Shown piece after piece: positions 46,338 through 55,647 of a stretch of DNA of 64,000 nt. The position numbers and the translations under genes were made by a program. Source of the stretch: CAVTPD01 sp963736575 (GTDB lineage Bacteria; Bacteroidota; Bacteroidia; Cytophagales; JAAEPT01); the NCBI GenBank assembly GCA_963736575.1, contig CAVTPD010000002.1, forward strand, positions 186,001 to 250,000. The letters run 5' to 3'. The notes below the pieces were generated by a model. That model was not told where the DNA came from. It ran no database searches and saw only the letters and a list, made by a program, of their open reading frames with translations. Each line of letters starts with the position of its first letter. The stretch's first letter is position 1.

Positions 46338-47359
46338 ACCTGAGTTCGATTTTAAAAAACGGCTAATTGGTTAGATTTTACGGTTTGATACTTGATAGCA
46401 GGCTTTTTAGGGAAAAATGAATAAGCAATTAACCCTGAAATAAGATTGGTTACAAAATTCTCAAAAGATCTATGTCTGGAATGTTCTATCTGGCAAATGT
46501 TTTTAAGCTCATCATTCACGGTTTCTATGACAGATCTTTTCCTGAGTAAAATTTTATCTTTAAGTTCCATAAGAACATTCTTCATATTGTTGCGGATACT
46601 TGTAATTAAATGAAGCCCGTTTAAAAATAAAACCTGTGTTAATTGATTTGATATATAACCTTTATCTGCATAAAGTTTACCTTTTAATGCCTTGATAAAA
46701 GATTTGTTTTTTAATGGTTCTCGATCATCCGTATTACCAGGTGTAATAACAAAATTGAGTAATTCACCTTTATCATTTATAACTATATGTAGCTTAAAAC
46801 CAAAGAAATAACCCATGGTGGATTTACCAACCTGAGCCAAACCCTCAAATACTTTATTTCTTTTAATACGCTTGTTTTTACATACTCGTATGGGGGTTGA
46901 ATCAATGAAGGATATACCCGTTCCTTCTCCCATACAACAGGTTTTTAAAAAGATAGTCATGGGTAACATAGCTCCTTGCATAAGTTCTACAAACCTGTTG
47001 TAGGAAACAGTATTAGGAAACAAATCTGTTTGATGTTTTTGTACATAATAGAGATAAAAATTTTTCATGTTTTTAAACCCTCCTGAATGGAATAAAACCA
47101 TAATGGTAATCACTTCGCTACAGCTCATTTTAGGCTTTTTCTTAGGTTCATTACCCAAAGTATGTTTTTTTAAGGATCGCTCGAATTCAATGCAAAATTC
47201 ATCGACTAAATAGAAAATTTCTGTAATTTTGTTGTTAGATAGAACCATGTGCTTAGCTTGTATATATTTGAATTTCAGATACTTAAATATACTCAAGGGC
47301 ACTGGTTTTATCAATTTTTTACCCCTATAAATCTTTCACCTTATTAATCGAACTCAGGT
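46338..47359 (-). mobile_element. IS982-family insertion sequence
   Basis: A 1022-bp element with terminal inverted repeats ACCTGAGTTCGATT and AATCGAACTCAGGT. A 5-bp TTTTA lies directly on both sides (46333-46337 and 47360-47364), a probable target duplication. It contains one complete transposase gene and sits between genes, so it breaks nothing visible. Confidence 0.88.
46352..47248 (-). CDS. IS982-family transposase
   Basis: A transposase of about 298 residues, typical of the IS982 family. KMSCSEVITIMVLFHSGGFK and the catalytic Asp in FIDSTPIRVCKNKR are visible, as are MGYFFGFKLHIVINDKGE, TPGNTDDREPL, LYADKGYIS (second Asp) and the final Glu in KRSVIETVNDELKN. I chose the ATG at 47248 because the preceding 22 residues are not family-like. 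It fills the element; no frameshift. Confidence 0.92.
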   Translation of the reverse strand: MVLSNNKITEIFYLVDEFCIEFERSLKKHTLGNEPKKKPKMSCSEVITIMVLFHSGGFKNMKNFYLYYVQKHQTDLFPNTVSYNRFVELMQGAMLPMTIFLKTCCMGEGTGISFIDSTPIRVCKNKRIKRNKVFEGLAQVGKSTMGYFFGFKLHIVINDKGELLNFVITPGNTDDREPLKNKSFIKALKGKLYADKGYISNQLTQVLFLNGLHLITSIRNNMKNVLMELKDKILLRKRSVIETVNDELKNICQIEHSRHRSFENFVTNLISGLIAYSFFPKKPAIKYQTVKSNQLAVF

Positions 47360-47556
47360 TTTTACGTATTTTTAATACAATCTTTTTAAACGGAATAAGC
47401 CTATTTCTCACCCTTTATATAAATCCCTTAAAAAACTTTAGAACCGTGTTATTAATCTAAAGCTCCCTATTTGTTAACATACAGTTAACATTGAATATGA
47501 GTTAATGTCTTTTAAATGCCATTATTTTGCAATCCTTAACATTAAATTAAGATTCA

Positions 47557-48762
47557 TTGAATATTAAATTAACATTATTGATCGGGTTGGCTTTTGTAGC
47601 TAACATTGTTGTTGGGCAAACGGACAGTACCTCTAATGAGACAACTAAAACATCAAAAGAATGGTACCGAAAAATACGAATAAGCGGTTACGGACAAGTT
47701 CGTTACAATAAACTCTTCGAAACCAACTCAGACTTACGATGTGAACAATGTGACAAAAACTGGGGCGGTGATAATGGCGGTTTGTCTTTAAGACGAATGC
47801 GTTTAAAAGTATCTGGCCAAGTTGCTCCTAGAGTGTTTGTGTATTTCCAGGCAGATTTTGCTTCGGCACTTGGCGAAAGTCTTCATATTGGCATGTTAAA
47901 AGACGCCTACATGGATTTAGGACTAGATGATGATAATGAATTCAGAATTAGACTTGGGCAAAGCAAAATACCATATGGTTATGAAAACATGCAGTCTAGT
48001 AGCCAGCGCTTACCTTTAGACAGAAATGACGGTATTAACAGTGCGCTTAAAAACGAACGTGATTTAGCCGCTATATTTTACTGGGCTAGAAAAGACAAAA
48101 GAGCCCTTTTTAAATCATTAAGCAAGCAAGGGTTAAAACATTCTGGTGATTACGGTTGTTTTGCTTTAGGTATCTTTAACGGGCAGACCGCCAATGTTTC
48201 AGATCAAAACAACGCTTTTCATGTAGTGAGTAGGTTTACTTACCCTATAGAAATAGGTAGACAAGTTATTGAACCGGGTATCCAGGCCTATTCTGGTAAA
48301 TATGTTTTATTGAAAACAAGCCCTAACGTTAAAGTAAAAGAAGGCAAAGAATACATAGACCAACGTATTGCCGCATCCTTTATTCTTTACCCTAAGCCGT
48401 TTGGTATTCAAGCAGAATACAACATTGGTAGAGGCCCAGAATACAACAAACTTACCGATTCTATTGAAGTGAAAAATTTGAACGGTGGCTACATTACTCT
48501 ATCCTATATGATAAAAAAATGGGAACAACGTTTTATTCCCTTCACTAGAGCACAATATTATGACGGTGGTAAAAAACACGAATTAGATGCCCGAAGCTAC
48601 CATGTTAAGGAGTTGGAAATGGGTATTGAATGGCATCCCAACAAAAACTTTGAATTAGTGGCAGTTTATGTATTTTCAGAAAGAAGATTTGAAGACCACA
48701 CTACGCCAAACAACCTTCAAAAAGGACGTTTAATGAGGCTACAAGCACAAGTTAATTTTTAG
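47557..48762 (+). CDS. Phosphate-selective porin O/P-like outer membrane protein
   Basis: A 401-residue porin. The start is TTG, as an in-frame stop lies just upstream and no ATG precedes the signal peptide (ending NIVVGQ, ~21). The mature protein matches the OprO/OprP porin family: ISGYGQVRYNK, GGLSLRRMRLKVSGQVAPRV, DAYMDLGL and RIRLGQSKIPYGYENMQSS, continuing as beta-strands to a final aromatic-rich strand (LMRLQAQVNF). Such porins let phosphate or other anions through the outer membrane. A TATTTTG promoter-like box lies about 30 bp upstream. Monocistronic, followed by a terminator. Confidence 0.85.
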   Translation: MNIKLTLLIGLAFVANIVVGQTDSTSNETTKTSKEWYRKIRISGYGQVRYNKLFETNSDLRCEQCDKNWGGDNGGLSLRRMRLKVSGQVAPRVFVYFQADFASALGESLHIGMLKDAYMDLGLDDDNEFRIRLGQSKIPYGYENMQSSSQRLPLDRNDGINSALKNERDLAAIFYWARKDKRALFKSLSKQGLKHSGDYGCFALGIFNGQTANVSDQNNAFHVVSRFTYPIEIGRQVIEPGIQAYSGKYVLLKTSPNVKVKEGKEYIDQRIAASFILYPKPFGIQAEYNIGRGPEYNKLTDSIEVKNLNGGYITLSYMIKKWEQRFIPFTRAQYYDGGKKHELDARSYHVKELEMGIEWHPNKNFELVAVYVFSERRFEDHTTPNNLQKGRLMRLQAQVNF

Positions 48763-48793
48763 TTTCCTTCTATTAAAAAAAACGTTTCATAAA

Positions 48794-48829
48794 AAAGCCT
48801 TCATTTACTATTTAATAAATGAAGGCTTT
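48794..48829 (+). terminator. Strong terminator after the porin gene
   Basis: Perfect 14-bp stem (AAAGCCTTCATTTA at 48794-48807 with its complement at 48816-48829), 8-nt loop, flanked by A- and T-rich tracts; it can end transcription from both converging genes. Confidence 0.8.
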
Positions 48830-48872
48830 ACTTTAAAAGAAGGTTTAATAGACAAGTCCTTTTTTGTAAGGT

Positions 48873-51800
48873 TTAGTACGAAACTAGTTTTCCTCTTTTT
48901 ATTAACTGACGATCCTTCGATTTTAATTCATAAACAACCACTCCAGTAATTTTTTTAGGTAAAACAATTTCTTCTCCGTCTTGCACCTTTCTATTCAAAA
49001 GAATTTCTCCAAAAGCACTAAATAATTTAAGGTTCGCTTCTCCTTCAATACCTTTTATAAATATAATTTGTCTAAATGGATTTGGCCCAACTGTAATAGT
49101 TTGGTCAACAGACGCCACTTCAGATGATAACACTACCTCTTCCTCTACTACAACCTCACCTAAACGTTCTGGGTATTTAGTCCTTACTGTATTTAAGACC
49201 GTGTTAGTAGTAACAGGTAGGTTATAATCAAAATAAATATTGGCCTTATTTAGAACTTCTGCAGTCTCAAAAACATCCTGCTCTAAATCAACTGAAAAAC
49301 TTACGTATCCTTGGCTTCCAGCCAAATCTGTTGTGCTATCTGGTAAATTAATCCCATTCAATGTCCATACTGCAATTGCAGGATTGTTACCAAAAATCTG
49401 AAGACTAGCATTATGGGAAGTTGGTAGTTCATTAAAAGTAGAAATATCAAAATATGGACTCAAGGTATCTATTATCATAACACGTCCCGCATTATCTGTT
49501 CCTGTATTCTGAAAGTAAATAGTATATTCTAATGGCTGATTTTTCAAGATATTCCCTGCTTCTCCCCAACCTTTTGGGCTTACTACAATTTCATTAGGAT
49601 CATAGCTTCCGGTAATCTGAGTGCATTTTTCGGCTTTACCATACACTTTATTTGTAGCATCTGATAATGGTATAAAATCACCTGTGTTATTTGTATTACA
49701 AGCTCCTAAATTGTAATAAGTTACTGAATTGAATGGGTTCCCTTCCGTTTGATCTGCTTCTACTCTAATGTCTTCAAAATTATCATATATTGTAATTTTA
49801 GCGGTATCATTCGGTTCTATTTGAAAGCTTCCTTTAAAAACTAAAGTATCATCTAAAAACACTCGGTATTCTTCTTCGGAAGTCATAGGAGAAGAAGAAT
49901 TATTTACCAAATAGAAGGATGCGCCACCTTCCTTACATACACCTAATACATTAATAGTAGATCCATCCCAATCAGGAGAAACAAGTGTGCAATTGTCTTG
50001 TGTATTAATTATTGCTTCCACACAAACATAGTCTCCTAAATTATTGGCTGTAGGATCACACTTAACAGAGTCAACTATGTTAAGCTTAAATGTTTCTTGA
50101 CTAGTCAATTCCGAAATCATAAAGTTTAACATATCCCCATTCTCAGATCTATTTTGGTAAGTTGGGGTAAAGTTTTTAACCGTAATTTTATCAGAAAGCT
50201 TAATCTTTAAAGCACGATTAGTTACTGGTAACGCACTTTTATTGGTAACCAATACTTCAGTTTTACTTTCAAAACAATTTCTTTTTCTTAATGAAGATAT
50301 CTGTACATCTAAACGCTCACATGTTTTCACTTGATTAAAAAAAACACCTACATCTATAATTTCACCATTATTTATGGCTTCGAATCCAGATTTAATACCC
50401 GTTTTAGGACAAATAGGGGACATTTCTTCTAGTTCATCTTCATCTAAAAATTGTGTTAATTCATAATTCCCTATAGGAAGTCGGAATGAAAATTCACCCT
50501 TAGAATTAGTTGTTGTATAAAATTCTCCTGGAGTAGCTTTTATTGAAATACCTTTTAAGCCAATAGAATTTTCATTTTGCTGGCAAGTTTCTTCAGGATC
50601 GTATAAAACTTTTCCTTTTAAGGTGATTAATTCTGAAACATATGCTGTTTCCACCGCACCAAGGTCAACGCCATTCCCCTGTACTCGCTGGTTTCCGTAA
50701 ACATCTTTTGGAAATTGCTGATGAAATTCATCTTCCACACCAAAATCAACGGCATTTGAAAACGCTAACGGATAATATTCACCTGAAAGAAATGGATCTT
50801 GCTCAATGTTATTGTTTTCAGAAGTAATACCATTAATAATGTTTTGCTCATAACTAACTTGGGCTTCTGGTTTACTATAAACACTAGAATCTCCGTTATT
50901 CCAAATAATGTTGTTTTTAAGAACACCGGCTCCATTTTCAAAATGCAAAGCACCAGAACGATTTTCTATACCTACATTATCTACAATTGTATTGTTAACG
51001 AAATAAGCTTTATAGTTTAAATCATCCCCATTACTGTTATAAACAGCCCCACCATTAATAGAAACATTTCCTTTAAAAATGTTGCCATAGAAATATGAGT
51101 TTTCATTATAAATTGATGAATAAATAGCTCCTCCAAACAAGTTTGTTTTAGATCCATTGCCTTCAAAAATACAGTTAGAGATTAGTTTAGTACGAGGGGC
51201 ATATAATGCACCGCCATAAAGTTCAGCATAATTGTTTCTAAAAATACAATTCTGAACCAAGGAGGAATCACTTAATAGATATATTGCACCACCGCTGTAA
51301 TCAGAACGGTTACCTACAAATTGGGAATTTTTTATCTCAGAATATTCACCTACACTTAAAAAAGCACCGCCATTAACTTTTGCAGAATTATTAAAAAACT
51401 GGCAACTATCAACCAATAATCTACCTCCTGAATTATAAAATGTTCCCGACTGGTTATTCGATTTATTGTTTTGGAATAAACTGTTTTTTAAGATGTGATT
51501 TTTAGCATAAATATAATAACACCCAATCTGACTGCCACTAGTTTCATTACCATCAAAAACGCAATTTGTAACACTAAGAGAATCGTCTACTGATGCATAA
51601 AAAACAGCCGCTTGTCCGCTAACTTGGTTATTTAAAAATTGACAGCTGTCTATGTATACATTTTTTTGACTACTAATATACATAGCTGCATTACCACTAG
51701 CTTTAAGATTTTTAAAAATGGTATTCTTTAAAAAGAAATCATCTTGAACCGTAATATAAAAACCTGCATTAGAGCCTTCAGAAGTTATATTTTCAATTAA

Positions 51801-52937
51801 ACAGTCTTCAATAGTTAATTTATCTGAATACAAATAGCCAGAAGCATAACTTGATTCAGAATAATTATTAATGAATTTCACATTAGAGAACAATATAATA
51901 CTAGATCCCGAGTAAGGACCATAACCTCCACTAGCTGTATTATCTTCAAAAGTGGTATTTTTAATGATAAGTGAATCTCCACCAGAAATATATAAACTAC
52001 CGCTATTTCCTATATAGTTATCATGAAACGAGCAACTGTCTACTAAAACAGAAGTCTTATATGCAAAAACAAGACTATTACTGCTGCCTGTATTTTCATA
52101 AAATTCATTGCTAATTAAGGTCAATTTATTGGCTTCACCACCCTGTAAAAAAACACAACCCGATGACTTATTTTTATTATTGTAAAAGGCAGAATTTCTA
52201 ATTGCTACATCACTAGAATCAACCCTTATCATAACTTGAGATCTTGTGTGTTTTGTAAACTCCGAACTTTCTATCATAAGTTTTGAGCCCGTAGTTTTCA
52301 CATAAATCCCTTCATAATTTTTAGCAAGGTTTTCTTCAAAATAAGAATTTAGAATAAATAATTTGCCCGCCACTGAAGGGTTATAAAAAATTGCTGATGA
52401 CGATTCCTCAGCTCTATTTCTTTTAAACCAACAATTATTTAATTGAAGGTTTTTTGACTGGCAATATATTGCACCACCTACTTTGTCTTCTTCGTTAGGT
52501 CCTTCAGCGTAGGCATCATCAAACTCAATGCCGTCAATTAAAACCGTACCTTCAAAATCTGTGATTTTAAAAATATGATACGCATTATCTAGTGTATCAG
52601 ATGGGTCACCTATATTACCACTTAAATAGGTACGTTCATCAATCACTCTATCTTCCTTAGTTTTCTCACCACTAAAGCCTCCGTAAATATCTAATGGCTT
52701 AGTTATTTCATAGGAAATGCTTCTATCGGTTGTTGCAGTAGTATAGACTCCTTTTGCCATCCAGATCTCATCGCCTGCATTTGCATTAGATATTGCCACA
52801 TGTAAACTTGTGAAAGCATCTTCCCAAGATGTACCATCATTATTTCCGGTAGCATTTTGATTTACAAAAATTTGGGAGAACAACTGTGAGTTAATCAACA
52901 GAAGTAAAAAAGGTAAAAGTCTTTTCATCAGTAACAT
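48873..52937 (-). CDS. Giant secreted beta-helix surface protein with T9SS domain
   Basis: A 1354-residue surface protein; the true start may be the Met three residues in (MKRLLPF). After a signal peptide (to ~22) comes a right-handed parallel beta-helix (~60-740) made of many 20-25-residue turns containing patterns such as NCxFxxNxAxxxG, like pectate-lyase-fold and polymorphic outer-membrane proteins. Then follow an SdrB-like domain (~770-850), DUF11/DUF7619-like stalk domains (~870-1260; QPLEYTIYFQNTGTDNA) and a C-terminal sorting domain. No catalytic residues are recognisable, so adhesion or a structural role is as likely as polysaccharide binding. A TATATTTG promoter box lies upstream. 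Single gene. Confidence 0.8.
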   Translation of the reverse strand: MLLMKRLLPFLLLLINSQLFSQIFVNQNATGNNDGTSWEDAFTSLHVAISNANAGDEIWMAKGVYTTATTDRSISYEITKPLDIYGGFSGEKTKEDRVIDERTYLSGNIGDPSDTLDNAYHIFKITDFEGTVLIDGIEFDDAYAEGPNEEDKVGGAIYCQSKNLQLNNCWFKRNRAEESSSAIFYNPSVAGKLFILNSYFEENLAKNYEGIYVKTTGSKLMIESSEFTKHTRSQVMIRVDSSDVAIRNSAFYNNKNKSSGCVFLQGGEANKLTLISNEFYENTGSSNSLVFAYKTSVLVDSCSFHDNYIGNSGSLYISGGDSLIIKNTTFEDNTASGGYGPYSGSSIILFSNVKFINNYSESSYASGYLYSDKLTIEDCLIENITSEGSNAGFYITVQDDFFLKNTIFKNLKASGNAAMYISSQKNVYIDSCQFLNNQVSGQAAVFYASVDDSLSVTNCVFDGNETSGSQIGCYYIYAKNHILKNSLFQNNKSNNQSGTFYNSGGRLLVDSCQFFNNSAKVNGGAFLSVGEYSEIKNSQFVGNRSDYSGGAIYLLSDSSLVQNCIFRNNYAELYGGALYAPRTKLISNCIFEGNGSKTNLFGGAIYSSIYNENSYFYGNIFKGNVSINGGAVYNSNGDDLNYKAYFVNNTIVDNVGIENRSGALHFENGAGVLKNNIIWNNGDSSVYSKPEAQVSYEQNIINGITSENNNIEQDPFLSGEYYPLAFSNAVDFGVEDEFHQQFPKDVYGNQRVQGNGVDLGAVETAYVSELITLKGKVLYDPEETCQQNENSIGLKGISIKATPGEFYTTTNSKGEFSFRLPIGNYELTQFLDEDELEEMSPICPKTGIKSGFEAINNGEIIDVGVFFNQVKTCERLDVQISSLRKRNCFESKTEVLVTNKSALPVTNRALKIKLSDKITVKNFTPTYQNRSENGDMLNFMISELTSQETFKLNIVDSVKCDPTANNLGDYVCVEAIINTQDNCTLVSPDWDGSTINVLGVCKEGGASFYLVNNSSSPMTSEEEYRVFLDDTLVFKGSFQIEPNDTAKITIYDNFEDIRVEADQTEGNPFNSVTYYNLGACNTNNTGDFIPLSDATNKVYGKAEKCTQITGSYDPNEIVVSPKGWGEAGNILKNQPLEYTIYFQNTGTDNAGRVMIIDTLSPYFDISTFNELPTSHNASLQIFGNNPAIAVWTLNGINLPDSTTDLAGSQGYVSFSVDLEQDVFETAEVLNKANIYFDYNLPVTTNTVLNTVRTKYPERLGEVVVEEEVVLSSEVASVDQTITVGPNPFRQIIFIKGIEGEANLKLFSAFGEILLNRKVQDGEEIVLPKKITGVVVYELKSKDRQLIKRGKLVSY

Positions 52938-53009
52938 ATATTTAAAAACTAATTTTCAAATATAGTACTTTCAGAAAGTAAAAAAGTTAATAATTAAGAA
53001 TTGTGTTAG

Positions 53010-53234
53010 TTATAGATTCTCCTTATCCAACACAACTTCTTCTAATTGGTTAAAAGTGAATTTATGTTTATTAAGGATTTTGTCTTTGAAAAGAATTTCT
53101 TCGCTTGTGATTTTAAGAATTACACCATGCATAACCACACCTGTTTTAAAAATTAAATCTAGGTCGGTATTTAGTAACCCAGGTAATTTCTCTTTTAACT
53201 GTGAAGCCGGAATAATCTCTAAAATCTTACTCAT
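53010..53234 (-). CDS. Small Sm/SH3-barrel-like conserved protein
   Basis: A 74-residue protein I do not recognise by name. Its second half (GVVMHGVILKITSEEILFKD, then KHKFTFNQLEEVVLD) looks like a five-strand Sm/SH3-type barrel. The gene starts 2 bp after the porD stop and closes the bamD operon, which suggests a real, translated gene, possibly for an RNA- or protein-binding factor. Function unknown. Confidence 0.65.
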   Translation of the reverse strand: MSKILEIIPASQLKEKLPGLLNTDLDLIFKTGVVMHGVILKITSEEILFKDKILNKHKFTFNQLEEVVLDKENL

Positions 53235-53236
53235 GC

Positions 53237-54136
53237 TTAGTTTAAAATTGTACGGTATTTTTCTTGACGTGTAGGGTCTATTTCTATAAGTAAATTCATA
53301 GCTTTTGTTTTTAATTGGCGATCTTGGGCGCCTTTAAAAATATTGACTAATTCGTCACTTTTACCTAGCATGTAACTTTTAATTAAAACACTAGATGGGT
53401 TTAGTCTTCTAATTTCTTTAATAGCTTCTAAAACTTCTATCATTAATTTTTGAGCGGCTTCTAAGTCTTTATTAAATTGATCAAAAGCTTTATAGTGATA
53501 GATATAAAGTCCTTTTCTAAAGGGTTCAAATTGATTATTTAACAAGTTATCAATTAACCAATAACGGGTATTTGTTCCGTCTTGTTGTTTCCAACCGGCA
53601 GCTGAAGAGTTTTGTGCTGTATTAGATATCTGTCTTGCTTTTTCATAATATGGACTTCCGCCTAATTCAGAAAAAGTGTCGTAATCCATACCAATAATTA
53701 TATTGGCATAAAAAGCTAATATAGAAACTAAATTGGTGTTAAAGCCAGTTTCATTATAAACAATATCTACACCTTCGGTATATACAAATTCAAAATTCTG
53801 GTCAATAAAATTAAGTACTGTACTTTCGTAATCGGTACCATAAATAGGTCTTAAAGATTGTATTTGTACCGTTGCATTATAACTTGTAAGACTTGTTTGC
53901 TCACTAATTTTAATACTTACATTACAGTTTATGCGCTCTTCGGGTTCAAAATCATCTTTTGTCCAAATGGTTTGGTTCATAAACTCAGTAAAGGCTCTTT
54001 CCATTTCTTGGAATACCCGCTGGTTTACTGTCTGAACTTGACTATAATCTATAACAACTCTACAAGTAAGTTCTTGTGCTTGTACTGCTGTTATAAAAAA
54101 TAACAAAATGAAAATATTGAACAGTCTTTTAATCAT
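53237..54136 (-). CDS. porD: DUF4835 family protein, T9SS-linked PorD
   Basis: A 299-residue protein with a signal peptide (ending AVQAQ, ~20) of the DUF4835 family: CRVVIDYSQVQTVNQRVFQE near the start, then NCNVSIKI, YYEKARQISNTAQNSSAAGW and TRYWLIDNLLN. The family is annotated in Bacteroidota as the periplasmic T9SS-associated PorD protein; the mechanism is not established. It sits in the conserved core operon bamD-rpoZ-coaC-coaB-porD, overlapping coaB by 8 bp. Full length. Confidence 0.85.
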   Translation of the reverse strand: MIKRLFNIFILLFFITAVQAQELTCRVVIDYSQVQTVNQRVFQEMERAFTEFMNQTIWTKDDFEPEERINCNVSIKISEQTSLTSYNATVQIQSLRPIYGTDYESTVLNFIDQNFEFVYTEGVDIVYNETGFNTNLVSILAFYANIIIGMDYDTFSELGGSPYYEKARQISNTAQNSSAAGWKQQDGTNTRYWLIDNLLNNQFEPFRKGLYIYHYKAFDQFNKDLEAAQKLMIEVLEAIKEIRRLNPSSVLIKSYMLGKSDELVNIFKGAQDRQLKTKAMNLLIEIDPTRQEKYRTILN

Positions 54137-54773
54137 CCCACTTTTTTTCTAGGTAATCTATAATATCTTTAGCCACCTCTGTCTTAAGTTTTTTAGGAAA
54201 TTCTATCTTATTATTAGCCTCTAAAATAACAATTTGATTCTCATTTGCCTGAAAACAGGTGTCTTTATTCTGAAGTGAATTTAAAACGATAAAGTCCAAA
54301 TTCTTAGACGCTAACTTTTTGTAAGCATTAGTTTCTTCGTTTTCTGTTTCTAACGCAAAACCAACCAAAATCTGATTTTCCGTTTTTAATTGACCCAATT
54401 CCTTTGCTATGTCTTTTGTTTTAACAAGTTCAATTTGAAATTCAGCTTCCGATTTTTTTATTTTCTGATGAGCAACATATTTGGGTGTATAATCGGCCAC
54501 TGCTGCACAAAGAATAGCGGCGTGGCAATCTAGAAAGTAATTAGAACTTTCTACATACATTTGGTGAGCTGTTTCTACTGAAATTAAGGTTAAGCCTTTG
54601 GGGACAGGAATAGATACTGGGCCAGATATTAAAATTACTTCAGCCCCACGGTTTACTAATTCTTCCGCAATAGAATACCCCATTTTACCGCTAGACCTGT
54701 TTCCTATAAACCGAACAGGATCTATTGGTTCATGTGTTGGGCCGGCTGTAACAAGGATTTTTTTACCTTTCAT
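54129..54773 (-). CDS. coaB: Phosphopantothenate-cysteine ligase (CoaB) half
   Basis: A 214-residue protein equal to the C-terminal (CoaB) half of CoaBC, which joins cysteine to phosphopantothenate in coenzyme A synthesis. The segments VTAGPTHEPIDPVRFIGNRSS and the nucleotide site AAVADYTP are clear, as is the Lys in HQKIKKS. In most bacteria CoaB is fused to CoaC. Here it starts 11 bp inside the end of the coaC frame, next to a run of seven T. Removing one T would join the two into one ordinary CoaBC polypeptide. So this is either a genuine split pair, translationally coupled, or a frameshifted fusion. Confidence 0.88.
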   Translation of the reverse strand: MKGKKILVTAGPTHEPIDPVRFIGNRSSGKMGYSIAEELVNRGAEVILISGPVSIPVPKGLTLISVETAHQMYVESSNYFLDCHAAILCAAVADYTPKYVAHQKIKKSEAEFQIELVKTKDIAKELGQLKTENQILVGFALETENEETNAYKKLASKNLDFIVLNSLQNKDTCFQANENQIVILEANNKIEFPKKLKTEVAKDIIDYLEKKWDD

Positions 54774-55317
54774 TAAAAAAATTTATAACGAAGGCACAAA
54801 TTTCGGAGGGTTCAGCCATTCTTCCTTGACCTATTAAACCTGAAGCTAATTCGCCTTCTTTGGCATCTATGATTTTTACTCCGTATTCTTTAAGTAATTT
54901 AAAATTTCTTAAAGTGGAGGGGTGTTTATACATGTCTAAATCCATAGCGGGTACAACTATTACAGGACATCTAGCAGAGAGATATGCTGCTGTAAGCATA
55001 TTGTCACAAATGCCATTAGCCATTTTAGCTAAACTATTGGCACTAGCTGGGGCTATTATATAGGCATCTGCCCATAGACCTATTTCTACATGGTTATTCC
55101 ATGCACTTCCGGTATCGTTTATTAAATCCGAAAAAACCGGATGATTAGACAAGGTAGAAAGGGTAAGCGGGGTAATAAACTTTTCGGCAGCAGATGTGGT
55201 AATCACTTTTACTTCTGCCCCTAATTTAATAAGGTCACGAACTAATATTGCGCTTTTATAAGCGGCAATACTACCTGTGACCCCTAGAAGTATTTTTTTC
55301 CCTTTTAAAGAGTTCAA
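54763..55317 (-). CDS. coaC: Phosphopantothenoylcysteine decarboxylase (CoaC) half
   Basis: A 184-residue flavoprotein of the HFCD family. GVTGSIAAYKSAILVRDL is the FMN site near residue 12; the active-site His is in NHVEIGLWAD (~75), PASANSLAKMANGICDN follows (~90-105), and PAMDLDMY and GEGxLASG-like segments end it. It decarboxylates phosphopantothenoylcysteine. It ends INFFNER, exactly where CoaBC proteins normally pass into the ligase half, supporting a split fusion. It starts directly after the rpoZ stop. Confidence 0.9.
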   Translation of the reverse strand: MNSLKGKKILLGVTGSIAAYKSAILVRDLIKLGAEVKVITTSAAEKFITPLTLSTLSNHPVFSDLINDTGSAWNNHVEIGLWADAYIIAPASANSLAKMANGICDNMLTAAYLSARCPVIVVPAMDLDMYKHPSTLRNFKLLKEYGVKIIDAKEGELASGLIGQGRMAEPSEICAFVINFFNER

Positions 55318-55647
55318 TTATGCTTCTTCTCTTTCTCTGAAATAAATTTTTTCTTCGCTATACTCTTCTAATGCAATAGCTGTTGGCTTAGGCATTCTTT
55401 CGTAGTATTTACTAATCTCTATTTGCTCTCTGTTTTCAAATACTTCTTCTAAGTTATCTACAGTAGAAGCAAATTCGGCCAATTTTGAATTCAGTTCTTC
55501 TTTAGTTTTTATAGCTATTTGCTTAGCTCTTTCACCTAAAATATGAACCGCTTTATATACATTACCTGTCTGAATGGCTAACTCGTTAACGTCTCTAGTA
55601 ATTATTGACGATTTTGCTGATGATGAAGTAGTACTCATATTATTCAA
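55318..55647 (-). CDS. rpoZ: RNA polymerase omega/Rpb6-family subunit
   Basis: A 109-residue protein with the short omega/RPB6 pattern (TRDVNELAIQTGNVYKAVHILGERAKQIA, in two parts), as in Bacteroidota, where this gene sits between bamD and coaBC. It helps assemble RNA polymerase. The start overlaps bamD by 8 bp and coaC follows at once. Confidence 0.85.
   Translation of the reverse strand: MNNMSTTSSSAKSSIITRDVNELAIQTGNVYKAVHILGERAKQIAIKTKEELNSKLAEFASTVDNLEEVFENREQIEISKYYERMPKPTAIALEEYSEEKIYFREREEA

Noticed and set aside
54755..54790. Programmed -1 frameshift on the T-run in coaBC
   Set aside because: A -1 slip runs directly into a stop; only +1 (or -2) would reach the coaB frame, so a classical -1 slippery site is excluded.
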